Origin: Apostichopus japonicus
Taxonomy: Eukaryota > Echinodermata > Holothuroidea > Aspidochirotida > Stichopodidae
Reading direction: 5' to 3'
Assembly (NCBI RefSeq): GCF_037975245.1
Contig: NC_092574.1
Span: 9,211,713 to 9,275,712 of the forward strand
Length of the DNA: 64,000 nucleotides
Of the stretch, positions 44,016-57,343 are shown piece by piece. The notes under the pieces were generated by a model. That model was given only the letters and a program-made list of their open reading frames with translations, did no database searches and was not told the DNA's origin. The position numbers and the translations under genes were made by a program. Within the stretch, counting starts at the first letter, position 1. The number at the start of each line of letters is the position of its first letter.

Positions 44016-44229
44016 CTGAAATCAAATCCCAAATGTAAAACAAAAATCAGTTTTTTTCTGACTTATCCCCAAAGAGACCCTCAAGAACAGAAAATGCTTT
44101 GAATAACTATAAATTGTATTAAGAAGAAATATTATTGTATCACAACATTACATAAATATAAGGCGAGGGTTTTCATTGAAACCGAACTTAAATGATAATA
44201 GTGAGCATATATCAGCCACCGATATTTAC

Positions 44230-45833
44230 CTGAAGTCCCTGTTCGTACGAGCTCTTCATCGGTCTGTAACGAGCGTGCAGGAGAAGGAATAGGACAGAAA
44301 TGCAAGTTGTCAGGATCACAGTCAGTCTGTCCTCCCAACCGAACAGAGTAATGAGAAGTGTTTGCGTAACTTTTCGAGCCAGTTCCACAATTTCCCAGAA
44401 CCAGAATTCCCTCTTGTAGTTTTCACTGAGGAAGTTCAACCATATCGGAGGAGATGGGTATGTTGGTGAGTTGGTGAGAGCTGAAGGATCAGTTGGGTCG
44501 TCGGTGTTGTCAGGTGGAAGATCATCAATTAATGAATCTGTCTTGCGAGTAGGCAAACAAAAGTTCTTGCAGAGAAGATAGAGAAGTGCTGCTGGGAATG
44601 CGATTACATAGATAACCGTTAGGATAAATGCGGATACATGGTAGACTTGCAAACCTGAGCAATCTACATCAAAGTCGGATCGAAGTCGTGTGATGTTAAA
44701 CTTCCTATCCTGATCTACAGAAAATGTTTTGCAGGATAAAGGATACAGGCTGAAGATAACCGAACATATGGGTGGGTAAATTATGAACAACAGAACGACA
44801 ACACATGCAAAAAGACACCTTTTCAGGTTTTGGAATTGAGATTGAAAGGACATGCGCACGATAGGTGAGAACCTAATGAGCACGTACAATTTCTTTGCTT
44901 GGTAATATATGAAAGGGGTAAAGATGATCACTAAAGGTAAAACCGCTCCAATTATGAATTGAACTTTAGGGTCTAGGTCAAGTTTCTCGTCGTAGCACCT
45001 TGGCCGGACAAATAGACGCAAGATATTAATTTCAAGAGCCGAGATGAACTTGCCTACGATGACTAGGGGTCCAGTCCAGTTTATATCGTGCAAAGACGTA
45101 AATATCTCCCCAATGACTTGATAGAACCCAAGTAAAATTTTGATTCTAGCAATCACGACGTCGACAAAAGATCGCCTGTTTTGTTCTTCCTCGTCTTTTT
45201 GCTTTATTTGCCTTGTTAACAAGACGCAGGCCAATGCACAAATAAACACAAATAAGCAAGTTTCTACTATAAGAATGGTGATACTTGGACAGGGGACACA
45301 TGAAGCGAGTACAGAATAGTACCCAGGAAGACAGTTGGTACACAACCACCCCGTGTATCCTACAGCACAATTTCCGCCTATGTTGTCATTGTCGTTGGAG
45401 CAGCTTGTAGAGCGAGGGCATTTAAACACGCGTGGCAACTCCCCGTCATAATTGACAGGTGTCGATTCAATGTCGTCTCCGATTAGATTTGTTACAAAGC
45501 TATTGTAGTAACTGAGATTTGCGTCAGGAAAGCTCCAATTCCATGCATACCCGGGGAGAAGTGCCTGAAACTCCTGGCTACAGTCCAAACCTTCTTGAAG
45601 ACAAAGAAAACAAGGGCCGTACCGATTTGTACGTGCATAATTTGCTTTACAGTAACATGCGCGAAGTCCAGCTAATATTGTCTGGTTGGTTCCTTCTGGG
45701 CAAACCTCACAATCTCTCGGTACAGTTCCGTGACCTTCTTTAACGTAAGTCCCATTATTACATAGTTTGCATGGTATTTTCCACTTGGATTCAGAAGGCG
45801 TTACTTGAGCGATGTCATCCTGATAAAAGCCAC
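44230..45833 (-). CDS. Gene C: main membrane-domain exon
   Basis: 1604-nt open exon (534 codons) starting GFYQDDIAQVTPSESKWKIP. It keeps every family landmark: CEVCPEGTNQTILAG, NCAVGYTGWLCTNCLPGYYS, ITILIVETCLFVFICALACV, KILLGFYQVIGEIFTSLHDI, YPPICSVIFSLYPLSCKTF, RSDFDVDCSGL, RKVTQTLLITLFGWEDR and RPMKSSYEQGLQ. The variable loop is SLIDDLPPDNTDDPTDPSAL. The lack of any stop suggests either recent loss of the 5' end or continued use. Confidence 0.8.
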
Positions 45834-46087
45834 CTGTATTGATTACAAAATTAAAAGTGACCCCTATTTATACAAACACAGTGTTACATTCAGCTTTAGC
45901 AAATATTTTACGATATTATGCTCACACTAATGTCTATGCAGTGTCAAAAAAAAGCTATGAAAATATACACGCTCATAGCCTTTGGCCGAGAAAAACTTGT
46001 GTAACGTATACTGTTAGTCGACACAAATCATTTCATCACGGATACATTTCAAATGGAAATAATAGTTTGCAACATCAATCTTCTTAC

Positions 46088-46260
46088 CAGCTGGGCACGG
46101 GGTGCATACACCTTTATCTGTATTACCGTAAGAACCAGATCCGCATGGTGTACATGTTGAGGTCGGGAAGTCGCATGTAAAGCCATCTGTGATAAGTGCT
46201 AAGACTACAGCGATGTTTCCTTGTTTTGTTGATGGCAAAGATGAGGGAGTCACACACCTA
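46088..46260 (-). CDS. Gene C: cysteine-rich neck exon
   Basis: 173 nt, phase 2 in and phase 1 out: RCVTPSSLPSTKQGN, CDFPTSTCTPCGSGSYGNT, CTPCPAG; donor gtaagaag. Three codons shorter than the other copies but in frame. Confidence 0.8.
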
Positions 46261-49200
46261 CTGTGGAATGATATATTCGCATCCAGAAAACATTACGGCA
46301 CGATGATGTATGCATTCCAACATAAACCAAAAACATAAAAGAAATCAGTAATTGATTTAAAGTTGTTGTTTTTTAAATTTATTATTGTCGTCTATATTAG
46401 ACGGTTTAAAGTGCATAATTCAGTTTCCGTCCTTCAAAATTTTAAGTGATGTTTTCGAGACCCTTATAAACAGCTTTATAACGAAAGAAGCAAACAACGG
46501 TCATAATGCTTTTGAACAGTAAATAATTGTTTGAAGGAGTTTCGATGGGAGTTTCATTGAATGAGACAGAAATACTAAGTAGATATTGCATCTGCGAGAC
46601 TCTGTTCAATAAAATGCTAATTTCAGAGGAAATTTACTGTAAAATAGAACTTACATATTATGGTGTTTTGAATTTCTCGGTAAGGTAAGCAAGAAATCGC
46701 AATTCACATATCTGTGAACGAGAAGATTTTAGAGTATATAATTAATCTGGCAACTCACAGATCATTTTCATATAGGTAAATGTTTGACGGGAAACTTCGA
46801 TCAAAGTGATTTGACAAATATGAAATGTGGGCGAAGATGTAAATGAAACAGTCACTGAAACTCATATATTATAGTATTTTATTGTATTTTTTTCTTTGTT
46901 AATACTGAATATAATCACTAGCCGAGATTTAGGATATCCTCTCAGTAAGATCTGGTCTAACAAAGTTATATTCAGTGATACGAAAGATGCAAGTTATGTG
47001 GGTCCGCTTGCAGATAATGCCTCCTTTCTTATGGTTTGTTCCATATATTTGCTATCAATGAAGTTATTAATGTCTTCGCATAACAGATCGCAATGAAAAC
47101 TACCTTGCTGATGATTGACTTCACTTTCTGGGTCATAACTATTTGATCACACAATATTTCCTTCACTTAATCGTTTTACGTGACAAAGGGATGCTTTGGA
47201 TAAAGGATGAAAGAATCTGTTGATTTTAAATATGCTTTGAAGATACTCACATGCTGGTATTGCTTGGTATCCCTAAAAGGGATTGTGCGTCAAATTTGCC
47301 AATTTTGTTCCCGAAAAGGTGTCTGGAGATATAATATGGAGTAGATATATAGTATTGAGGGATCCAACCGCTATCGATTATATATTTAACATTGCATACA
47401 CAACTAGAGAAACATGTTAAATGCAAACCGTGTTGGTCACTACACGTGCTTGTACACAGACTTGTAATTAACTCCAAATATGTCATTTTATTTGAAGAGA
47501 TTTGACTACGCCTATGTGGAATTCTTCATTTGAATATTTGTAATTTGAAGTAAGAAGATCTTACAGCTGTTCCATTACATTGCTTCCGAATGGATTTCCA
47601 GTGATGTTAGTGAGGTTATTTTGAAACAGGTATCTGCATTCAAAGACAAGAGAAAGTAAAGAGAAAGCTAAAAATGTTTTAAGAAATATCTATGAAAGCC
47701 GTTTGAATCACATTTATCAATGTTTAACAACTAGCATTGTTAAACAAAGGTAAATGACGATGACAATGACAACAATTTATTTCTATTATTTTTTTATTTC
47801 AATTGTGTACAGTACATGAATGTTTAACAAAGTATAAACGAATTATTGATATACAATACAATCTGGAGAGGCAGGTACAAAGAAAAAATAAAAATAAAAC
47901 ATTTATTATGTAAATTGATATACAATATTTAAGATAAACAAAAGCATGGAAAGGAGAAAAAGAAGCGCAATTTGAATATAATAAATATAAACATATACTG
48001 GAGAGAAATTGGTGAAAGGAAACAAAACTCTAAACCAAAAATTAAAAAGAAAAAATAGTTGAAAGAAACTCACAATATTCAAATTTGTGGAATGGAAGGT
48101 TCTCATAGTTATAAGGGCTTTACTAATAAGTGATTTAGAGAGACATATTTAGTACGACTCTTGTAAATACCATCTCTGTCTTACTTACATGTACCGCAGA
48201 TTCATCAAAGCGAATGCGTTATCACCAATAGTACGTATATAATTGTCGAATAAACATCTGAAAGAAAAGAGAAATTGCTATGACATTTGCAACAAATTAC
48301 CGTGTCAACATGGAACGTTTGTTGAACTAATTTGCATAAGTCCGTAACCCGCAAAAGGACGTGCACTATATGTTGAACAATTAAGTATATAAACCCACAT
48401 CAATAGGCAATCAATAGGCTAGAACATTTTCCGCCAAATTGAGGGAATGAATTGAAATGCAATATACAGGTATCTATCTGAGGCATGTCGTCTCGTATAG
48501 TTCAAACTACCAACAAATTTGAAATTAAACTTTGAGGGAAAATATCCTTTTCTCTTTCGTCTCTCCTCTGCAATTTACAAGACGTAATTCGTCATGTAAA
48601 GTTATACATGTAGAATATTTGTATACTTTCCATATTCTTAAACGTTAATATTTTTAATATTTACTATAGCAAAGAAACATACAAGTGTGTTAACATTTCC
48701 AAGCCAATGAATGAATTTCGATGGATGATAGTTAGCTTGTTTCTCTGCAGAAAAAGTGTTTCCAGTTTGTAAACGCCTGTTTCATTAAAAAATCCAGGCA
48801 CTATATGCGATATGTCGTTACTCCTCAGGTCACTGCAATATGAAACGAAAACATGGCTACATTTCATAGTGTACTATAGTAATAATTAAAAGATATAATA
48901 ACTTTAACGACGTTCTCAATCTCCATCACTACATGCCAAAGCAAGAGCTTTGAATGTACCAATAAACACTGGTAATTTATCCCTAAGAATGTTTGTTTGG
49001 AATTATGGAAGTGTCAAAAGCCATAGTATATTAATTACACACTAACGTTGATACAATTTCAATTTACTTCATACTTCTTTCTGATAGCCTGTTTAATAAC
49101 ACCAAAAGTAACACATCTTTATCATTGCCACACATTATATAAGGTGCAGGGTATCTCCATTTCTAGTACATTTACTTAGCGTAAACTTGAAAGGTAAGAT

Positions 49201-49958
49201 GTTCTCATATCGATAACCGATTCGCATTGATATTCGGATAACCTCAAATTAGCGTATTTAATTAATAACAGGATCAGGATAGTACTTAGGCAACTATTAT
49301 ACTAATAACATGATATTCATAACAACATGAGTAAATTATTAAATATGTACTTTTAACAAATTTTCTGCTACTGAAATTGCACTTTCCGTTTGGGGTAATT
49401 GAATATTATTCTTTACATGCAAATTACGTCTACCGTAGTTTTTGGATATCAATGCATCTCAGAATAATAACTTACAGAAATGTCACGTCCGAAAGTCCCC
49501 GAAAAGTTCCTCTCTGAAGGGTATTTATTATCAAGAATCCTATTGAAAGAGGAAACGTATATTACGGACTCTCCTCATCTTCGTAATATGAAGATTATCA
49601 CACAGCTTATCCTGAAATTTTGAAGCCGGTCATGCAACTACAAGTTTGTTTGTGTTACCATAACAACTATATGTATGGTAGACTAAAGACCCCGTTTCAG
49701 AATGTTCCGGTCATTAGCGGTAATTTGGAACTACTGGAAACGATTAGCTATATCATGATGAGTATAAACGGTAAGCCTAAGGGATATATCCATTTCTTCC
49801 AATCTATGACTGATTGCGTAGTGCTTTAGAGTGCCCCGCCCCCTGTCTGTTTTTGAAATATACCGCCGGTTTTGTTGAATAGCCAATTTATGTAAGACCT
49901 GCGTTGTAAGATCTTGTGAAATGCAGAACGTTGCATAGACCATGTTACCATGGTTAAT

Positions 49959-49975
49959 TATATATATATATATAT

Positions 49976-50042
<67 letters not shown>
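49959..50042. repeat. (TA)n microsatellite
   Basis: TA run with a few tatatc units, directly beside the 73-nt LRR exon of gene C. Confidence 0.9.
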
Positions 50043-50044
<2 letters not shown>

Positions 50045-50157
50045 TGTCGAAGACTTACAACTCCTGAAGCGTCGATAAGTCATCAAAAACACCCGATGAC
50101 AGCGTTAGAAGCTCATTAAATCCTAAGTCCCCTTAGCATTGGAGAAGAAATTAGAAG

Positions 50158-50160
<3 letters not shown>

Positions 50161-50215
<55 letters not shown>

Positions 50216-50227
50216 GAAATTTGAGTC

Positions 50228-50301
<74 letters not shown>
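50161..50301. repeat. Two (TA)n tracts with a short spacer
   Basis: TA runs at 50161-50212 and about 50234-50301 in the intron between the first two visible LRR exons of gene C. Confidence 0.9.
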
Positions 50302-50305
<4 letters not shown>

Positions 50306-50440
50306 AAATAGTATATCATGATTTTTAAGTAAGATTGTACTGTTTCCACTGATAGATGTTATACTTACATAATTGTAATGGACCGCAAACTTTCAAATAA
50401 CTTATTTGGCAATGTACTCATGTTATTGTAGTTTAATTGT

Positions 50441-50856
50441 CTGTGAAATAAATGAAAATGCATTTAATAGTATTACTTGACATAAATCAAGTTATAATTT
50501 CAGAATGTTTTTATTGCAACAAATTGATATCAAAGCTCTATTCACTCTCAAAGAAATTAAACATCATCAAATCCCAAAATATTTCAAACGACATAAATAA
50601 ATAATTCATTCATAAAAATGTTTCAACAAACGTAATTGCTGTTTCGGAATTAGCATTAAAATACGGGCGATATGAAATTAATCTAATTTACGCTTGCTTC
50701 CGTGATTGCCTCGTGGCGACATCGCATAACGATTACAATGTTCATTACAGTCTTGGAAACGCGTGCTAATCACTAAGAGAAATATCACCACTTAGCTATT
50801 GCTAACCGTCCCGAGCTTGGCCTATTATATATGTACAAATGTTTTCCTGTCATGGT
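50441..50856. other. Gene C 5' flank up to the duplication junction
   Basis: No LRR exon or other feature was found between the first visible gene C exon and the start of block B. The missing 5' exons would be expected here or further right. Confidence 0.6.
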
Positions 50857-50958
50857 TCTAGTTGGCTTGGACTTGGACTTGTCTCAGACTTGAATGCACT
50901 CGACTCGGACTTGAGACCGAATCCAGCCGGGTCCATCATTTCGTTCTTTCTTCCCCAT

Positions 50959-51009
50959 TGCGTGCACCAGTAGGAATAAAACTGATATGCACGTTATTAT
51001 GACGGTAAA
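50959..51009 (-). pseudogene. 3' scrap of a fifth family member (block B copy)
   Basis: Minus strand reads IITCISVLFLLVHA, the membrane-exon motif TTCISVLFLLLHA of the family, then breaks off. The rest of the scrap seen in block A is deleted here. Its other side abuts the truncated 3' LTR. Confidence 0.75.
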
Positions 51010-53744
51010 AGTAGAGTTCGGAACAATACACAAATATACTATGTACAAGATAACCGCGCGTAACATATCTTTAATCACAGTTCTTCCTTGTAACACCCCG
51101 TGGCCAACCCATAAGCCGTCTCCACCATCGAGCGAGGTCTCGCCGACATCTAACATGCATGAGTGAACATAAAGATTAACTATTGTTACAAAATTAAAAT
51201 ACATCATTCCTATATCGTCTTAGCATTTCGGATATACAAGTGAGGGATAAAGGTTAAGGGTGAGAGTTAACTTTACAATTGAATACAGTCGTTTGTTATT
51301 TCATTAAACATATAGTGGGCAATCAGTCTTTATTATAAGATGTTACAATATTCTCCCCTTGGCAAAATATAGCCTCCTCGATTTATACATTTCCCTTACA
51401 AAAATATCTTATTTTCCTGAATGTTAATATTGCCCTATTCTATTGCAACTTGACCACAAGTAACACGATACTACATATCATACCCCCCCCCATATTTTCA
51501 AGTAATTAAGAACATCAAAACTACATACTAAATATCACAAAATACACAAATAAACAACTTCACAATTGAGAACACGTTACTACACTATTGACTTACAATT
51601 ATTTGATACTTTTAAGTACATAATCTCCTTACCGTCTAGAACAAAGGTTAGGTAAGGTCCTACAAATACCTGATTCCTCTAAATACGTCAACTCTTTATC
51701 GATTAATAATACTGCCAATCAAATCGGTTGGGCCTTTTCACCTCCCGATCAGATCTTGTCCTATATGGACGGGTAATGGGGAAATTGTGGTATAAATAGG
51801 GTCGGATGGGAATGCTCTCTTATACAACCTTAGACAAATGGGGAATACTTTTAACTTCGATATATCATGTAAAAATATACTATAGAATGCAAAGGTATGG
51901 CTGAAATCAGTACCGTAACAAAAAGGTAGCACATTGTTCAAATTCAACGATATGAGTCTTAGAGAATGTCGGTTATTGTAACAATTATTTCGGCAATATA
52001 ATGGTCAACAAGTATCCAACTCTACAAATAGCAAAAGCGTTAGCTCGCTGTCCCGCTGTTTCGTTGTGGCTAATGACGGTTTTAACGACGTGCTAACTTT
52101 CGAACAAATATAGTAATGCATATGCAATTGCACAATATGAAAGATGAATATGTTCGATATTATATCAATGTGCACAATATTTCAAAATGCAGCTAGAATG
52201 AGTTGGCTGCATACTGCATAGGCAAATTAGTTTGATTTGTCCGTCTCAGAGAGCTATTGAGAACTTGGATTTGCTGTATCTCTCGGTAATCAGTTCAGTT
52301 TTTTCTTCTTTCTGCATGCATAATATGTAAAAAAAAATGAAGCTTACAGTTTTATCGACTTCAATAATCCAGTGCAGGCCAACGTTGTCCAGTGTATAGT
52401 CCAATGAAAAACAACAACAGCAAAAATATCCAATACGAAAGATTTCAGGGTTCCTCCGGTCTAATATTAACATTAGCATGAGGATGTGTTGGGTGATCCG
52501 GGCTCCGGCCCCGATCGGTAATGTGGTGATCCACACTCCTGTCTTGATCGGTGATGAGGTGATCCAAACTCCTTCCCCGATCGGTGATGAGGTGATCCGG
52601 ACTCCTGTTCCGTCTAGTAGTATAGATATTCCATTTTCAACATATATGCAACAAATTTTATGCAGTATACCATGTTCCCAACAGTTGGAATATTATCATA
52701 CATAACTAATCCCAGGCAATTTTGGAATTCCAAATGGTGATCCCGTCCATATAACAAACGGTTAGTCAAATAAATCCGTGAAATTAATAGCCGCCTACAA
52801 TATGACGTATAAGAGTTATCCTTTCCGGGGAATGTCCAGATGTTTTTCAATAAACAAAAGTTCGGGCCGTATCGCAGCAAATAATTTCTCTTGGCAGTGA
52901 ATACCAATACCGGTATATTATATGTTGTCCATCTTTGCCATATCCCAAATAGCACTTGTAAACTTCGTAGTACCATAGGTATACCATAGGTATTGGTCAG
53001 GCTTCTTTTAACGATTGTTAAATAACTGTATAATATAGTATGTTCCCGTTTCTCTGAGGAGGGGTATCAACAATCAATTCGTTCATGAAAATGACATACG
53101 CATTCGACCGGTTTAAATTCATGTTTTGACGTTTGGCTTTAATACAGTTATCGTATATCGCCAGGATTCCATTATAATATCATACCAGAGTTTAAGTATG
53201 TCCATGAGAGAGTTTCTATCTGCGTAGGGTGACAATGGCCATTTTACTTGCCCGTATGTAATAATTAAGTTACCGTGACACTTTGAAAATCGGTGTCCTC
53301 CGGCGAGTAGATGGCAAATAAGGGTTCGAAAAGCCTCCAAAAAGTAATAATAGTTAGTAGAAACACTTCTGCCACCACTGTAAGCGAGGCCGATCACGAT
53401 AAACGTAGAGTTAGGAAGGATCCAAAAAATACTATGTACAACACTAGGAACCGTGCGTAACATATATTTAATCAAAGTTTTACCTTGTAACACCTCGTGG
53501 CCAAACTTTAAGCCTTCTCCACCAGCGAGCAAGGGCTCGCCGACAGCTAACATGCATGAGTAAACATAAAGATTAACCATTGTTAGAAAATAAAGGGCAT
53601 CATTCCTATGTCGTCTTAGCATTTCGGCTATACAAATGAGGGATAAAGGTTAAGGATGAGAGTTAACTTTACAATTGAATACAGTTGTTTGTTTTTTTCA
53701 TTAAAAATATAGTGGGCAATCAGTCTTTATTATAAGATGTTACA
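51010..53744 (-). mobile_element. Non-autonomous LTR retrotransposon (block B copy)
   Basis: Same structure as the block A copy: 5' LTR 53744-53379 (TGTAACATC...GCTTACA), primer site gtggtggcagaagtg at 53378-53364, purine tract before the 3' LTR, and 3' LTR 51347-51010 truncated at the same point. The shared truncation shows that the element was already damaged before the block duplicated. Confidence 0.7.
52493..52614. repeat. 33-bp minisatellite, about four units (block B)
   Basis: Units such as gtgatccacactcctg followed by tcttgatcggtgatgag, repeated with small changes. Two units in block A. Confidence 0.8.
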
Positions 53745-54960
53745 CTTTTGTAGTTTTCTAAAAGAGAAGTAGCCCTGTACAGGGATATTCCCCATCAAGA
53801 TGCTGAACATCGCCCCCCCCCCCCCCATCTCCCACCGGTCGGCTGCTGTAAACAAAAACACATCCGAATTTCCTTCATTTGGGTAGTATTAGGCTAACAA
53901 AATGCTACACATTCCGGGACTTTGCCAACTGGACCTCAACATTGGATTTGAAATACAAAACAATTGAAAAGCTTCAAGAGAACTGTTTGAAGGCACTGCA
54001 GCGTCTGTGCTTGGTAAACATCCCCACGGCACCTGCTTTAACAACGTCCAACAATGTCTAGGGGATTTCCCCCCTGTAACCCATACTGGTGCTTGGAAAT
54101 AAATTCCATAGAAATTGAATATCTCTCCCTTTCTTGTATGTTGTGATCTAAGCTCGCTACGAGAGAACAAGTAATACGGAAAACGGTTAGGTTTCAGTGG
54201 GCTTGCCACTTGAACTTCCATTAGGGCCATTCCAGAGAAATTAAGTGTTATTCCTCTTTCTGACGAACGAAACCTATCTTAACGTGCTGTAGTCCTGGCC
54301 AATAACAGTGTACGTAGCTGTAAAGAAAGTTGCCACTCTTAGCCTTGTTCGAAACGTTGTTCAGCTAGTCACTGTCATTCCCGGAATCGATCGACGTATT
54401 CATCTTGATAATGAGCGACGCTGAGTATATAACATTAAGGTTTTGTCACAATTTTCATGTGAACATTAAACATTCATCAGAAAAACACAAATATGATTCA
54501 CCGATTAAGCGTGGGAGTGGGTTGACGATAGGATGTGGTCTCGAATGCCCTGAATTTCCCAATGCGCACTTTATACAGGTGCGCGCTTACACTTAAAACA
54601 TTGTTTGACCACCCATACTGTTTGCTTGCCCCCACCCCCAATTCGATCCCTCCCCTTGGGATTTCTGGTGTTGCCATTAAATATTTAGATATTCTTTCCG
54701 AACGTATACGTTACCCTTATTAAGTTACTAAGCATAGAGAAACTGATTATTAAAGTTTTAATAACTATCAAAACCGTTACAGGATGTCGAGAATAACTTT
54801 TCCCCCCTTTGCTCTGTAAGATACATAACAAATTTTAACGAACCGACCATAGGTCCTTATCTTTAATTTTCTGCAACAAAAAGTTATATGATTTTGATCT
54901 GTGCTCAATGATTGTTTTTTTGTTGAAAACCTAAATAAACATCGAAAAGTTAAAGTCCCA
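53745..54960. other. Block B spacer: no gene recognised
   Basis: Counterpart of 21215-22429. Short overlapping frames on both strands, no recognised domain. Confidence 0.5.
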
Positions 54961-54964
54961 ACAC

Positions 54965-55626
54965 CAATGTCAAAAGTTCTGTCCCAACAGTAGAGTCAAT
55001 ATTTTGGATTGAATGAAACGTCTTCGAAAAGTAGCTGCACACTGCATGGATGATCAACACCATCAAGTTACTGATAGTTTAACTTCTGTTAACTTCACAA
55101 AAAGTGCACGGATTTGCTGAAAATACTCATCCCATGAGCTACATACACGAATACATCCCAATTTTGCGGGTCAAGTGTAATATTGCATATTAACAAACGT
55201 TGGATTTGCACAGGGGCATTTTGCGTCCCAAAAGGCATCACCTTATATTAGTATAAAACGCTAGGAGTAACGAATGAGGAGGCTTTCCTTGCACTGTGAG
55301 GTGTTGTTTTTCTGATTATCTTTCAACAAATATAGATAAATATTTCTCGTTGCCGATTTTATTAATACAATAGCTCAACCATACCAGTCAATTCTAGTAA
55401 CGTTATTTACTTTCTGATAATCGGTACAAGAATATAAAGCTTCCATTTGGTTTTGATACCTAAATGCATTGGGAAGAGCACTCATTGTCTCTTCGTTCAG
55501 TAATGTCGTGTTCCAACAAATATATTCAACTTCTTTACGTAAGTGCTTCAATTTAATATGATTCTTTCTGTAAAGATGTTGTTTTGTACGTGCCGCATCA
55601 CTAAAGTCAACATCATTACGTATCAA
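54965..55626 (-). mobile_element. Decayed Ty3/Gypsy pol (block B copy)
   Basis: Counterpart of 22430-23101 with the same broken order of RT and RNase H pieces: HLYRKNHIKLKHLRKEVEY, YQKVNNVTRIDWYG, MPFGTQNAP and the RNase H start. The shared breaks place the decay before the duplication. Confidence 0.75.
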
Positions 55627-57233
55627 AATAGTCTTGGTTGCGTTGTTAGGAAATGTATGTAACTATCTATGCGTAAACTGTCTTTGAGAACAGTTCAACA
55701 TTAATCTAGGTGGAACACACAGGTGCAAGATATTGTAGTCACTCTTCGGCACTCCTTGATGCTGGCAGATATATGGAAAGCGCGAACAAGCAACCCATCA
55801 ATCGGATATGCTTTACATGAACGATAATCACCAACATCTGCCCTAAATCATTTATTTTATTTTGATGCTACGATTGCTGTTCATGCAGTTGATATTGATG
55901 CGATGCCGATATTTTTGGGTTCCTATGCAACAACTATATGTCATTGCCCATTTTGCGTTCCATACAAAATATGTTTTCGATTCGGCTTAAATTTTTATTA
56001 ATGAAAAGCGTTGGTATAAAGACTGCTGTGTGTTATTTGAAGACAAGATCAAACAGAGGGATATAAGTTCTGATAGTTTATATTGTCTAACGTTGGTATA
56101 TAACAATATCTCAGCTTGCTTATACTTTTACCATACTTTTACTTTAAGTTGAAACTGTTTCATGTTAATCAAATTGAACTAATTGTTTATAACAAACAAT
56201 GTAACAGCGTGTTGAATGTTATTGTTATAAATGTAAGCTATACCTATTGATAACATGAAAATGTATATCATTGAGGTTCAGACACGTGATATAACGGTTG
56301 GGTATCTTTCGTGGAAATAAAGAATGCATTTCGCTGTAGATTAGCGACATGGTGATACACATCAAATCGTCCACCCTGCCCCACAGAAGATACAGTTTCA
56401 CTGGATTTCAGTTTAGTCCACTCAATACGAGTAAAACTTAGACAAACCAACTGGCATTCAATTTCTCATGCCTTGATCGAGACGAAAAAAGACGTGTTGT
56501 ACAATACCATCTTGTTATCGTTTTAACTTTGAATGAAACTATCTACTTGAAAAATTAATGTATCAAATTAACAGTAATCAAAATTTGAGTTTTTGCAAAC
56601 ACATGATATCTTTATGAATATCTTTATGCCATCCAAACGAGAGTTTGACTGACAAATATTCCAAAACGAAATATCTCTGTTAAAGCGCATGCAAAGTATA
56701 TCAACTGTTTGCTTTCCATATCAATGTGAATAACAAATTCAAAAGCCTGTCAAATTGACATCCGCTATTATCTACCATAAGAATATATACACGTGCGATA
56801 GTGCAGTATAACATGTCAGTTAATTTCAAACAATTTACAATGAATATTATACAATATTCTATATTCAGATTACGGTCAATTTTACAACATGAAAAGTAAA
56901 AATGCACACTTCACTTCAGGGAAGCTTCCACGGACAGATTTGGACAAAGTACCTTTCTCAGGCAGTTTCAATCTGTTTTCTACATTTAATATTAAAATGC
57001 CATCATTCACGTCAACTAACGTACAACTAATTAACTAACATTATGTTCTGTGTGTGATCAAATAGTATTAGGTGCAACATGTACTACAGAACTATTTGTG
57101 CAAACCATATATTATTCAACAGTTTCCGAAGTGATTAAGGCACAGTCCATAAACGAAGGATGATTGCTAAATCATATCTGCTTTTAACAGCTCCACGAGA
57201 GGTTTCTTCAATGGTGCAGTAAGACCTGTGCTG
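55627..57233. other. Downstream flank of gene D
   Basis: 3' UTR and flank of gene D on the minus strand, matching 23102-24728. No further gene recognised. Confidence 0.45.
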
Positions 57234-57343
57234 TCAGTCACTCTTACTCATAGCTGAGGCTCGCAGTCTTCTGATTGACACAACGACGAAGGAAATTATT
57301 CCGAAATGCTTGATATGTACAACGATTGTCACAAGCAACTCTC
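57234..57343 (-). CDS. Gene D: last coding exon with stop
   Basis: 110 nt, closely matching gene B's last exon: GELLVTIVVHIKHFGIISFV, then a tail ending SAMSKSD and TGA. Confidence 0.82.

Larger units (their letters stand above)
43453..50440 (-). pseudogene. Gene C: 5'-truncated family member with broken LRR exons
   Basis: Only eight LRR/cap exons remain upstream of the Cys-rich exon. In transcript order: 50369-50440 (72), 50059-50131 (73), 49476-49539 (64), 48683-48832 (150), 48189-48257 (69), 47565-47633 (69), 47251-47322 (72), 46655-46711 (57), then 46088-46260, 44230-45833, 43889-44015, 43453-43565. The 73-nt exon has one base too many after its AG, and the 64-nt exon lacks eight bases between ILDN and TLQRGTF; together they do not restore frame. 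No signal peptide, LRRNT or earlier LRR exon is found before block B starts at 50857. From the double LRR onward everything is open, so it could still be expressed by skipping the two bad exons or from another start. Pseudogene is the more likely reading. Confidence 0.7.

Noticed and set aside
50141-50160. Alternative acceptor that would rescue the 73-nt exon of gene C
   Set aside because: No AG lies at the position needed for a 72-nt exon; the only pyrimidine-backed AG gives 73 nt.
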